64,000 nt of DNA, from assembly GCF_900114245.1 (NCBI RefSeq), contig NZ_FOSK01000001.1:434001-498000 (forward strand), read 5' to 3'. Source of the DNA: Pseudovibrio ascidiaceicola (GTDB lineage: Bacteria > Pseudomonadota > Alphaproteobacteria > Rhizobiales > Stappiaceae). Position 1 is the stretch's first letter; each line of letters begins with the position of its first letter. A program made the translations under genes and the position numbers. Below, one piece after another: positions 56,223 through 64,000 of this stretch. The notes under the pieces were generated by a model. It was not told the DNA's origin. It ran no database searches and saw nothing but the letters and a program-made list of their open reading frames with translations.

Positions 56223-57527
56223 ATGACAAATTTCTCTCCTCGGGAAATCGTTAGTGAACTCGATCGCTACATCATCGGCCAGCATGACGCAAAACGTGCA
56301 GTTGCGATTGCACTGCGCAACAGATGGCGGCGTCAGCAGTTGGATGAAGAGCTGCGCGAAGAAGTTCAGCCAAAGAACATTCTCATGATTGGCCCAACTG
56401 GTGTTGGTAAAACTGAGATCTCTCGTCGTCTTGCTAAGCTTGCGAATGCTCCTTTCACAAAAGTTGAAGCAACCAAGTTTACCGAGGTAGGGTACGTTGG
56501 CCGTGATGTAGAGCAGATCGTTCGTGATCTGGTCGAATCCAGCATTGCTCTCGTACGCGAGCAAAGCCGTAAAGAAGTCGAGGCGAAAGCACATGTTCTT
56601 GCTGAAGAGCGTGTTCTGGATGCGCTGGTCGGCAACAATGCAAGCCCATCCACTCGCGATACCTTCCGTAAGAAATTGCGTGAAGGCGATCTCGACGACA
56701 AAGAAATTGAAGTTGAGGTGCGTGCCAATCCACAGATGCCAAGCTTTGATATTCCTGGCATGCCAGGGGGCAGTGTCGGTGTCATGAACATCTCCGATAT
56801 GTTGGGCAAAGCATTTGGTGGTCAGACCAAGCCGAAGCGCACAAACGTCAAAGATAGCCACAAGCTGCTTCTGGCGGAGGAGTCCGACAAGCTTCTTGAT
56901 GAAGAGAAGGTTGTTCAAGAGGCAATCGAGCTGGTTGAAAACTCCGGTATTGTTTTCCTTGATGAGATCGACAAAATCTGCGGGAAAGATGGCCGTAACG
57001 GTGGTGATGTCTCCCGCGAAGGCGTTCAACGTGATTTGCTGCCGCTGATCGAGGGCACTGTTGTATCAACAAAGCATGGCCCGGTGAAAACAGATCATAT
57101 TCTGTTCATCGCTTCTGGCGCATTCCACGTCTCAAAGCCATCAGACCTTCTGCCTGAACTTCAGGGCCGTCTTCCGATCCGTGTTGAGCTGAAAGCGCTG
57201 ACGAAAGAAGATTTTGTCAAGATCCTGACAGAAACCGAAGCCAGCCTGATCAAGCAGTATGTTGCATTGATGGCGACGGAAAGCGTGAGCATCGAATTTA
57301 CCGAGGATGCAATCGATGAGATTGCGACAATCGCTGTTGATTTGAATGCGACGGTCGAAAACATTGGGGCTCGCCGTTTGCAGACTGTGATGGAGCGTGT
57401 GCTGGATGAGATTTCCTTCGCCGCACCAGACAAGTCTGGTGAGCAGGTCACAATTGATGCAGCCTACGTGAAATCGAATGTGAGCGAACTGGCCAAGAAT
57501 GTCGATTTGTCTCAGTTCATCCTCTAA
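56223..57527 (+). CDS. hslU: ATP-dependent protease ATPase subunit HslU
   Basis: AAA+ unfoldase of 434 residues that feeds HslV. The N-terminus [19 protein letters not shown] is typical. Walker [10 protein letters not shown] is at 57-65, Walker [10 protein letters not shown] near 248 and the pore motif [13 protein letters not shown] near 81-93. The inserted I-domain spans about 110-230, and the C-terminus ends in SQFIL, the tail that inserts into HslV. It is slightly short of, but in the range of, E. coli HslU. Confidence 0.97.
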   Translation: MTNFSPREIVSELDRYIIGQHDAKRAVAIALRNRWRRQQLDEELREEVQPKNILMIGPTGVGKTEISRRLAKLANAPFTKVEATKFTEVGYVGRDVEQIVRDLVESSIALVREQSRKEVEAKAHVLAEERVLDALVGNNASPSTRDTFRKKLREGDLDDKEIEVEVRANPQMPSFDIPGMPGGSVGVMNISDMLGKAFGGQTKPKRTNVKDSHKLLLAEESDKLLDEEKVVQEAIELVENSGIVFLDEIDKICGKDGRNGGDVSREGVQRDLLPLIEGTVVSTKHGPVKTDHILFIASGAFHVSKPSDLLPELQGRLPIRVELKALTKEDFVKILTETEASLIKQYVALMATESVSIEFTEDAIDEIATIAVDLNATVENIGARRLQTVMERVLDEISFAAPDKSGEQVTIDAAYVKSNVSELAKNVDLSQFIL

Positions 57528-57620
57528 CTGACGAAAAAATCAGTCGGAAAAAGAAAACCTAACGGAATGTGGCAAGGAAAAATACTTGCCGCATACCACC
57601 TCAAGTGGCAGCATGCCGAC

Positions 57621-58115
57621 ATGGTAGCTATTCGCAAAAGTAATGAAGAAGGTCACGACCGAAAGTTTCTGGTTGTAGTCGATGACACTCCAGAATGTGG
57701 TCGAGCCATCGTTTATGCCTCAAAGCGTGCGGCCCGCACCGGCGGTGTCGTTCTCTTGCTCTTTGTCATTGCACCCGGAAACTTCCAGCATTGGCTAGGG
57801 GTTGAGGACATCATGCGCCAGGAAGCGCGCGATAATGCAGACACCATTTTGGCTAAAGCTGCCGAAAGAGTGAGAGCGGCTGCACGGACAGAGCCAGAGT
57901 TGGTTGTGCGTGAAGGTCACCAGTCAGATGAGATCATTGACCTGATTGAAGAAGATGCAGACATTGCGATTCTTGTATTGGCGGCAGGAACCAGCAAAGA
58001 AGGCCCTGGGCCTCTTGTTTCATCTATTGCGGGCAAATCAGCTGGAACATTCCCTATTCCGACAACCATCGTACCAGGTAATTTGGACGATGATGCACTA
58101 GATGCTCTTGCCTGA
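57621..58115 (+). CDS. universal stress protein family
   Basis: Small cytosolic alpha/beta protein of about 164 residues. I prefer the start MVAIRKSNEEGHDRKFLVVVDDTPECGRA, which matches the usual alphaproteobacterial N-terminus; an in-frame ATG at 57567 adds 18 residues. The nucleotide-binding region is incomplete relative to ATP-binding USPs: the C-terminal segment reads LAAGTSKEGPGPLVSSIAGKSAGTFPIPTTIVPG. It is often found beside the Nfu gene in this group, as here. Confidence 0.85.
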   Translation: MVAIRKSNEEGHDRKFLVVVDDTPECGRAIVYASKRAARTGGVVLLLFVIAPGNFQHWLGVEDIMRQEARDNADTILAKAAERVRAAARTEPELVVREGHQSDEIIDLIEEDADIAILVLAAGTSKEGPGPLVSSIAGKSAGTFPIPTTIVPGNLDDDALDALA

Positions 58116-58231
58116 TCAGGTTTACCTATCATATAGAACTTGAAAACAGTCATTGCTGAAGCGTGAAGTAGTGTAAACTGTGCTGCGACTGCTTGCGAAA
58201 GCTCTTTGGCATAAAAATCGGAAACAAAACC

Positions 58232-58792
58232 ATGTTCATTCAGACCGAAGCGACACCAAATCCGGCAACACTCAAGTTTTTGCCTGGCCGCGTAGTATTG
58301 TCGGAAGGCACACGCGATTTTCGCTCGGCAGGAGAAGCCACAATATCACCGCTGGCGGAGAAGCTTTTTACTATTCCAGGCGTGGTTGGCATCTTCTTTG
58401 GTCATGACTTTATCACAGTAACCAAGGATGAGACTGACTGGCAGCATATGCGCCCGGCCATTCTTGGTGCGATCATGGAAAACTTTATGGCCAACACCCC
58501 GATCCTGAAAGGTGAGGAAGCTGGTGATGGCGATACAGGAGAAGAGTTCTTCGACGCAGAAGACGAAGAGACTGTAAACATGATCAAGGAGCTGCTCGAA
58601 ACCCGCGTACGCCCTGCAGTTGCTCAAGATGGTGGTGACATAACATTCAGGGGATATCGTGAGGGTATCGTTTATTTGAGCATGCGCGGCGCCTGTGCAG
58701 GTTGCCCATCCTCAACGGCAACACTGAGCCATGGGATTCAGAACCTGATGCGGCATTTCATCCCAGAAGTTCAAGAAGTTAGACAAATGTAG
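58232..58792 (+). CDS. NifU-family Fe-S cluster carrier (Nfu type)
   Basis: Protein of about 186 residues with an N-terminal Nfu domain (MFIQTEATPNPATLKFLPGR) and a C-terminal NifU-like domain holding the cluster-binding CAGCPSS near residue 155. It supplies Fe-S clusters to target proteins. The chosen ATG matches the conserved family start; an upstream frame from 58193 adds 13 residues without homology. Confidence 0.93.
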   Translation: MFIQTEATPNPATLKFLPGRVVLSEGTRDFRSAGEATISPLAEKLFTIPGVVGIFFGHDFITVTKDETDWQHMRPAILGAIMENFMANTPILKGEEAGDGDTGEEFFDAEDEETVNMIKELLETRVRPAVAQDGGDITFRGYREGIVYLSMRGACAGCPSSTATLSHGIQNLMRHFIPEVQEVRQM

Positions 58793-58819
58793 TTTTTGCT
58801 AATGTAAATCTTCTGAAAC

Positions 58820-58843
58820 AGGGCAGCACCAGCTGCCCTTTTT
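58820..58843 (+). terminator. rho-independent terminator after the Nfu gene
   Basis: AGGGCAGC and GCTGCCCT form an 8-bp stem over an ACCA loop and are followed by TTTT (58820-58843), 27 bases after the stop. Confidence 0.9.
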
Positions 58844-58923
58844 GCTGCAAGGCCCAAAAATACTCCGGGTGTTAAACGAATTGGTTGCTCGACAACCAGC
58901 TGCCCTAACGATAAGCCGAACTT

Positions 58924-59604
58924 ATGAAGTTGCTTGCTATTGATACCGCACTAAGTACCTGTGCTGCCGCCGTTTTAACTGATGAAGGCGGAGCGCCGGA
59001 TATCGTCTCCCAATGCGAAGACCTCGGACGAGGTCATGCTGAACGCATTATGGGCATGGTTGCGAGTGTCATGACGGACTCCTCGACAACGTTTAACTCA
59101 CTGGACCGCATTGTTGTGAATGTTGGTCCGGGCAGTTTTACAGGTCTACGTGTCGGCCTTTCCATTGCGCGTGGGTTTGGTCTCGTTCTCGAAAAGCCTG
59201 TTGTTTCGGTCACAACATTGGCTGCAATTGCACACGAGTCTTTGGACGCTGCTCCCGTCAGAAAACCAATTCTGGTGGTTCTCGATGCGCGTCGCAATGA
59301 AGTCTACTGTCAAAATTTTGATGAAACTGGTGCTCCGATTGGAGAGGCTCGTGTTTCAACCGTCAAGGACCTCTCACACAATCTCGATGCAGAGACCCTT
59401 CTGGCAGGCTCTGCTGCACAGGCTGTCGCCAATGCTGCAGGCGTAGATAAGTCTCGCGTTTGCAATGATGCCGCTGCTGCATCGATTGACTACATCGCAA
59501 AGCTCGGTAAAGGTGCAAAGCGTCAGGATAAAGCTCCGATGCCGCTCTACCTTCGGGCTCCTGATGCTATTCCGGGTGAGAAAGGAAAGGTTCGTCGTCA
59601 ATGA
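58924..59604 (+). CDS. tsaB: tRNA threonylcarbamoyladenosine biosynthesis protein TsaB
   Basis: Partner of TsaD in making the t6A modification of ANN-decoding tRNAs, 226 residues. The N-terminus MKLLAIDTALSTCAAAVL and the motif VVNVGPGSFTGLRVGLSIARGFGLV near 69-93 are diagnostic for TsaB. It overlaps rimI by four bases (ATGA), the common pairing. Confidence 0.95.
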   Translation: MKLLAIDTALSTCAAAVLTDEGGAPDIVSQCEDLGRGHAERIMGMVASVMTDSSTTFNSLDRIVVNVGPGSFTGLRVGLSIARGFGLVLEKPVVSVTTLAAIAHESLDAAPVRKPILVVLDARRNEVYCQNFDETGAPIGEARVSTVKDLSHNLDAETLLAGSAAQAVANAAGVDKSRVCNDAAAASIDYIAKLGKGAKRQDKAPMPLYLRAPDAIPGEKGKVRRQ

Positions 59605-60086
59605 AGTCCTGGTGGACATCAGAAAAGCCGCCGGTTATCGAGCGTGCTGAGAAAGACGACCTGCCTAAACTGGCGAAACTTCACGCCGAGTGCTTCAAGC
59701 AAAATTGGGGTACAGCAGAACTCGCCGCAATCTTTGAACAAAAAGGCGTTTTCTTCCTGTCTGCCCGCACCTCTGGTGTGGCTGGCAAAACCGATCTCGG
59801 TTTTGTCGTGATCCGCTCTATCGCTGGAGAGGCCGAAGTTTTGACCATAGCGGTCTCCCCCAGACAACAGAATAAGGGGATAGGGCGAAAACTTATGGAA
59901 GCCGCCATCTTCCAGCTTTACTCTGATCGTACCGAAGCGCTGTTCTTGGAAGTGGATGACACGAACAGCTCCGCACTGAAGCTCTATAAAAATTTGGGCT
60001 TCAAGCAGGTTGGAGAAAGAAAAGCGTATTATGCGGCTAGCGAAGGCAGTGGAACAGCGCTTGTTATGCGTTGCGATCTCGTTTAA
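59601..60086 (+). CDS. rimI: ribosomal protein alanine N-acetyltransferase RimI-like (GNAT)
   Basis: GNAT acetyltransferase of 161 residues. The acetyl-CoA loop appears as VSPRQQNKGIGRKLMEAAI near 88-106. The LEVDDTNSSALKLYKNLGFKQVGERKAYY segment near 116-144 is typical of RimI. It probably acetylates the N-terminus of ribosomal protein S18. Start overlaps the tsaB stop. Confidence 0.9.
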   Translation: MKSWWTSEKPPVIERAEKDDLPKLAKLHAECFKQNWGTAELAAIFEQKGVFFLSARTSGVAGKTDLGFVVIRSIAGEAEVLTIAVSPRQQNKGIGRKLMEAAIFQLYSDRTEALFLEVDDTNSSALKLYKNLGFKQVGERKAYYAASEGSGTALVMRCDLV

Positions 60087-60235
60087 GCGACACTACGCAT
60101 GTGAGATGAGGCTTTTAGCTCACGCTCAAACCGCGTTACAGTGAAACAGGTTCTTTTCTCTCACAGTTTTGAGGGCTAGGATACCAACGCAGACTGGAAC
60201 TGTGGTGCCTGTGTGATTTTGAGGAATTGGGGCAA

Positions 60236-60661
60236 ATGACGGCAGAAGAAAAAATGACGCTGATTGAAATGTGTGCTCATAAGGGTATGCGGATGACAGA
60301 ACAGCGCCGCGTGATTGCTGATGTAATTCAGTCTGCTGAAGACCACCCAGATGTGGAAGAGCTTTACAGAAGAGCTTCCAAGATCGATCCGAAGATCTCT
60401 ATCTCAACTGTTTACCGCACAGTGAAGCTTTTCGAAGATTCCGGTATCATCGAACGTCATGATTTTCGCGATGGTCGCTCCAGATACGAAACCGTTTCTG
60501 ACGAGCACCACGATCACCTGATCGACCTGCGTACGGGTGATGTGATCGAGTTCCGTAGCGAAGAAATTGAAAAAATGCAGGAAGAAGTCGCACGTAAGCT
60601 GGGCTTCAAACTGGTTGATCATCGCTTGGAGCTCTACGGTATTCCGCTAGACGAAAAATAG
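60236..60661 (+). CDS. fur: Fur-family metal regulator (alphaproteobacterial Fur/Mur)
   Basis: DNA-binding regulator of about 141 residues. ATG 60236 is chosen over a TTG three codons earlier. The winged-helix motif HPDVEELYRRASKIDPKISISTVYRTVKLFEDSGII lies near 38-72, and metal-binding residues are in DEHHDHLIDLRTGDVIEF. In many alphaproteobacteria the Fur-like protein beside rimI and plsC senses manganese (Mur), while iron control is through Irr or RirA. It is therefore unlikely to be the regulator acting at the ICE-like box at 31001. Confidence 0.9.
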   Translation: MTAEEKMTLIEMCAHKGMRMTEQRRVIADVIQSAEDHPDVEELYRRASKIDPKISISTVYRTVKLFEDSGIIERHDFRDGRSRYETVSDEHHDHLIDLRTGDVIEFRSEEIEKMQEEVARKLGFKLVDHRLELYGIPLDEK

Positions 60662-60670
60662 GGGCCGTGC

Positions 60671-61486
60671 ATGGCAACTGTCAGAGCAGTTTGCATACTT
60701 GCCGCACTAACACTCTTAACGCTGACCCTCGTTCCCCCTCAGTGGGTAGCAATGAAGCTAGGTTGGCCGATACAGCGGCAAATCCCTCTGCTCTGGCACA
60801 AGGCAGCGTCTCGTTTAATTGGACTGCGCATCCGGCAGCATGGAGAAATGGCGTTGGAGCGCCCTCTTCTCGTCACGTCCAATCATTGCTCCTGGTTGGA
60901 TATTGTCGTTATCGGATGCACCAAGCCGCTGAGTTTTATTGCTAAGTCTGAAGTTGCTGGTTGGCCAGTCTTTGGCCAGTTTGCCAAGCTCCAGCGGACG
61001 GTCTTTGTTAATCGACAACGCAGAACTGACACTGGGCGTGTCGCCAAGGAAGTCGCTCAGCGTATGGCTCAAGGCGATGCGATGGTGTTGTTCGCCGAAG
61101 GTACATCCAGCAATGGCAACGAAGTATTGCCATTCCGGTCTGCACTTGTTGGAGCCGTTCATCACGCAATGAATGTAGGCGAGAAAGACGTTGCTTATGT
61201 GCAGCCTCTCTCAATTGCCTATACGCGCCTGCAAGGCATGCCAATGGGGCGTTTCTGGCGCGCTCATGTTGCTTGGTATGGAGACATGGAACTGGCCGGT
61301 CATCTCTGGTCTGTCGTCAAAGAAGGCGGGCTGGACGTCGATTTAACATGGGGAACTCCTGTTCCTATCGAAAAAGCAACCAATCGCAAACGCTTAACAC
61401 GGGACTTGGAAGAGCAAGTCAGAGGGATGACCATTGAAGCATTGCAGGGAAATGGTCCCAAACAAGATGAGCAGGCTCGGGCCTGA
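60671..61486 (+). CDS. plsC: 1-acyl-sn-glycerol-3-phosphate acyltransferase
   Basis: Inner-membrane acyltransferase of 271 residues that makes phosphatidic acid. Block I NHCSWLD is near residue 72, and block III FAEGTSSNGNEVLPF near 142. One or two hydrophobic helices at the N-terminus (VRAVCILAALTLLTLTLV) anchor it. It starts 9 bases after the fur stop and is probably co-transcribed. Confidence 0.94.
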   Translation: MATVRAVCILAALTLLTLTLVPPQWVAMKLGWPIQRQIPLLWHKAASRLIGLRIRQHGEMALERPLLVTSNHCSWLDIVVIGCTKPLSFIAKSEVAGWPVFGQFAKLQRTVFVNRQRRTDTGRVAKEVAQRMAQGDAMVLFAEGTSSNGNEVLPFRSALVGAVHHAMNVGEKDVAYVQPLSIAYTRLQGMPMGRFWRAHVAWYGDMELAGHLWSVVKEGGLDVDLTWGTPVPIEKATNRKRLTRDLEEQVRGMTIEALQGNGPKQDEQARA

Positions 61487-61642
61487 TCAAGACAAGGCTT
61501 CTCTTTCTGCGTAAAACAGAGTAAAGCTCTCCAAATTCTGAAAATGACGAGCTGACGTTGCTGATGATTCAGGCAGATGCGCTCGAATTGCTGGGCATTA
61601 AAAGAAGAAGATACTCCGGCAGCAGATCCACTTGAGGATTTA

Positions 61643-63055
61643 ATGGATAATCTAGTAGAGAACGAAAACCTGAGCCAATCCGAAAACACTGCGGAGGCGC
61701 TCGAAAAGAACGAAGCGACCCGTAAGGTTTTCATCAAGACTTATGGCTGTCAGATGAACGTCTACGACTCCGATCGTATGAACGATGCGCTGACCAACGA
61801 TGGTTACGTCAAAACAGAAAGTCCGGATGATGCGGATCTGGTTATCCTGAATACTTGCCACATTCGCGAAAAGGCGGCAGAAAAGGTATATTCCGAACTT
61901 GGCCGTATCCGTAAGTTAAAGGAAGCGAAAGCCAAAGACGGCAAGCAGATGATGGTGTCTGTCGCTGGCTGTGTCGCTCAGGCTGAAGGTGCGGAGATCT
62001 CCCGTCGAGCGCCTATCGTTGACCTTGTTGTTGGTCCTCAGTCTTACCACCGCCTTCCAGAGTTGCTGAACCGTGCATCCAACGGATCAAAGGTCGTCGA
62101 GACCGAGTTTGATATTCAGGAGAAATTCAAGCACCTTGCAACACCTTCCAAGGAAGCAGTCCGTAAGCGCGGAGTAACTGCATTTGTGACCGTTCAGGAA
62201 GGTTGTGATAAGTTTTGTACCTTCTGTGTGGTGCCTTACACCCGCGGTGCTGAAGTCTCCCGTAAGGTTGAGCAGATTGTTATGGAAACCGAGCGCTTGG
62301 CAGCTGCTGGTGTCCGTGAAGTGACCTTGCTCGGCCAGAACGTCAACGCATGGCACGGTGAAGGTCCTGATGGCCGTGAATGGGGCCTTGGTGAGCTTCT
62401 GTTCCGCTTGGCAAAGATCGATGGCATTGAGCGCCTGCGCTACACCACGTCCCACCCACGGGATATGGAAGACAGCCTGATTGCAGCTCATCGCGATCTT
62501 GATATTTTGATGCCTTATCTGCATTTGCCAGTTCAGTCTGGGTCCGATGCGATCCTGAAGGCAATGAACCGCAAACACACCCGTGATGACTATTTCCGTC
62601 TGATCGACCGTATTCGTGAAGCGCGTGATGATATCGCGCTCTCCGGTGACTTTATCGTTGGTTTCCCGGGTGAAACTGATCAAGACCACAAAGACACTCT
62701 GGATCTGATCCGCAGGGTCACTTATGGCTCCGCATTCTCCTTCAAATACAGCCCGCGTCCGGGTACTCCGGGAGCAACATTGGAAGAGCAGATCGACGAG
62801 CAGGTGAAATCCGAGCGCTTGGCTGAATTGCAAGATCTGCTCAGCACCCAGCAAAAAGACTTCAATGCGTCATTGATTGGCAAAACAATTAATGTACTGT
62901 TTGAGAAGGAAGGCCGCAGAGAAGGTCAACTTGCAGGTCGTTCACCTTGGCTCCAGCCAGTTCATGTAAATGCGCCGTTGGACCTGTATGGTGAAATCAG
63001 ATCAGTAGAAATTGTCGCTGCCAGCGCAAATAGTCTGGAAGGCCGCCTTGTTTAG
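61643..63055 (+). CDS. miaB: tRNA-2-methylthio-N6-dimethylallyladenosine synthase
   Basis: Radical-SAM methylthiotransferase of about 470 residues. The start at 61643 ([10 protein letters not shown]) has GAGG 6 bases upstream; a longer in-frame start at 61577 is less likely. The N-terminal UPF0004 domain begins [20 protein letters not shown]. The radical-SAM cysteines are in [16 protein letters not shown], and a C-terminal TRAM domain is present. It adds a methylthio group to i6A37 of tRNAs. Confidence 0.97.
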   Translation: MDNLVENENLSQSENTAEALEKNEATRKVFIKTYGCQMNVYDSDRMNDALTNDGYVKTESPDDADLVILNTCHIREKAAEKVYSELGRIRKLKEAKAKDGKQMMVSVAGCVAQAEGAEISRRAPIVDLVVGPQSYHRLPELLNRASNGSKVVETEFDIQEKFKHLATPSKEAVRKRGVTAFVTVQEGCDKFCTFCVVPYTRGAEVSRKVEQIVMETERLAAAGVREVTLLGQNVNAWHGEGPDGREWGLGELLFRLAKIDGIERLRYTTSHPRDMEDSLIAAHRDLDILMPYLHLPVQSGSDAILKAMNRKHTRDDYFRLIDRIREARDDIALSGDFIVGFPGETDQDHKDTLDLIRRVTYGSAFSFKYSPRPGTPGATLEEQIDEQVKSERLAELQDLLSTQQKDFNASLIGKTINVLFEKEGRREGQLAGRSPWLQPVHVNAPLDLYGEIRSVEIVAASANSLEGRLV

Positions 63056-63103
63056 GTGCATGATGCTCCCAGATTCTCGCGTAAAAGCGAACGGAGGCAT
63101 TAT

Positions 63104-64000
63104 TTGAAGGGCAGAGCCCAGACAACGTCCGCTTCAAGGACGGCCATGCGCCCCATTGCGGCATCAGATATGATGCATGTGGTATTGGCATTCGAAGACA
63201 ACAGGCTTGTGAGCGATCTGTTCGGTCAGTTCGACCAGAACCTTGCGCTGATTGAACAGCGGTTAGGTGTTGAGGCAGTCGCGCACGGCAATCAGGTCAC
63301 CATTCGCGGCAATAAAACGTCAACAGAGCAGGCTAAGCTTGCTTTGGAGTCGCTTTATACGCGTCTTCAGGGTGGTCATGACATCACGCCTGGCGATGTT
63401 GATGGCGCTATCCGTCTGGCAGAGGTCGCTGAAGCTCAGCTCTCCTTGCCAACGATGGAGCCCAAGTCCCGTATGGCGTTTGCGCAGATAGCAACGCGCC
63501 GCAAAACTCTGGTTGCCAGAACAGCTGCTCAGGATGCTTACATCCGGGCAATGGATCGTTCTGACCTGACTTTTGGCGTTGGTCCTGCTGGGACGGGTAA
63601 AACCTTCCTTGCGGTCGCTTATGCTGCTGCATTGCTGGAGCGTGGTGAAATTGATCGCATGATCTTGTCCCGTCCAGCTGTTGAAGCTGGCGAACGTCTT
63701 GGCTTTTTGCCGGGCGATATGAAGGATAAGGTCGATCCGTATCTGCGCCCGCTCTATGATGGTCTCAATGAGATGATGGCACCGGAAAAGCTGGAACGTG
63801 GCTTGGAAAGCGGCATGATCGAAGTAGCGCCCCTCGCTTTTATGCGTGGCCGCACACTCTCAAATGCGATCGTTATTCTCGATGAAGCCCAGAATACGAC
63901 AACGATGCAGATGAAGATGTTCCTGACACGCTTGGGCGAGAACTCCAAGATGATCGTGACAGGTGATCCAAGTCAGGTTGATTTGCCTCCCGGCCAGATG
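63104..64000 (+). CDS. phoH: PhoH family ATPase (3' end outside the window)
   Basis: Reading frame of 299 codons that is still open at the window end. The start is TTG 63104, preferred because GGAGG lies 6 bases upstream; the first in-frame ATG is 14 codons later. The PhoH domain shows Walker A GPAGTGKTF near residue 168, ILSRPAVEAGERLGFLPGD near 190, and Walker B-type IVILDEAQNTT near 257 with TGDPSQVDLP near the end. It follows miaB by 48 bases, in the usual alphaproteobacterial order. Confidence 0.95.
   Translation, partial: MKGRAQTTSASRTAMRPIAASDMMHVVLAFEDNRLVSDLFGQFDQNLALIEQRLGVEAVAHGNQVTIRGNKTSTEQAKLALESLYTRLQGGHDITPGDVDGAIRLAEVAEAQLSLPTMEPKSRMAFAQIATRRKTLVARTAAQDAYIRAMDRSDLTFGVGPAGTGKTFLAVAYAAALLERGEIDRMILSRPAVEAGERLGFLPGDMKDKVDPYLRPLYDGLNEMMAPEKLERGLESGMIEVAPLAFMRGRTLSNAIVILDEAQNTTTMQMKMFLTRLGENSKMIVTGDPSQVDLPPGQM

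Overview
The window looks like a chromosomal segment of a marine alphaproteobacterium. The evidence is the protein families and gene orders: betIAB divergent from choXWV, mutM/ubiE-ubiB, dnaK-dnaJ followed by a small phospholipid-type methyltransferase, hslV/hslU, and tsaB-rimI-fur(mur)-plsC-miaB-phoH. Base composition is moderate (roughly 50-53% G+C by eye). A Pseudovibrio/Stappiaceae-like organism fits, but this is inference. I see no rRNA, IS element, phage or CRISPR array. There is one tRNA gene, tRNA-Arg(CCG).

Layout. (1) 190-6948: a type I secretion locus with a 1199-residue repeat protein followed by its ABC exporter and HlyD-type adaptor. (2) 7048-14171: choline uptake (choXWV, +) and oxidation to glycine betaine (betIAB, -), with a palindromic BetI-type operator between them. 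(3) 14372-16653: a DUF898 membrane protein paired with an M48 metalloprotease. (4) 16696-25332: a LysR regulator and aspartoacylase/AstE-like hydrolase, divergent from a peptide-type ABC transporter operon that ends in an N-formylglutamate amidohydrolase-like gene. This looks like an import-and-deacylate module. (5) 25450-25526: tRNA-Arg. (6) 25640-30832: an iron-linked operon (imelysin, di-heme DUF1111 protein, second imelysin, DUF1513) with an Irr/ICE-like box upstream. (7) 31267-38890: a membrane glycerophosphodiesterase and a UgpBAEC-like transporter operon led by a DeoR/GlpR regulator with two helically phased operators. (8) 39092-42473: gntR, gnd and an L-lactate dehydrogenase.

(9) 42596-64000: mostly core genes. 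These are mutM, ubiE-ubiB, a TetR regulator, alkB, an FMN glutamate-synthase-like protein, dnaK-dnaJ, a methyltransferase, an FMN reductase, hslV, a DUF2157 membrane protein, hslU, a universal stress protein, a NifU-type Fe-S carrier, tsaB-rimI, a Fur/Mur regulator, plsC, miaB and the 5' part of phoH.

A recurring theme is a strong RNA hairpin placed directly after the gene for an abundant exported or periplasmic protein and before the genes for its low-copy membrane partners. It occurs after the type I substrate (3814), choX (12100), the peptide-binding protein (20426), the first imelysin (29527, minus strand) and ugpB (35617, minus strand). These are predicted attenuators or mRNA-stabilising elements that set protein ratios within operons.

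The least explained protein is the secreted one at 190-3789. It has a putative lysozyme-fold N-terminal domain, about seven copies of a roughly 80-residue acidic beta-type repeat, Val-Asp-Pro linkers and a His/Asp-rich segment.
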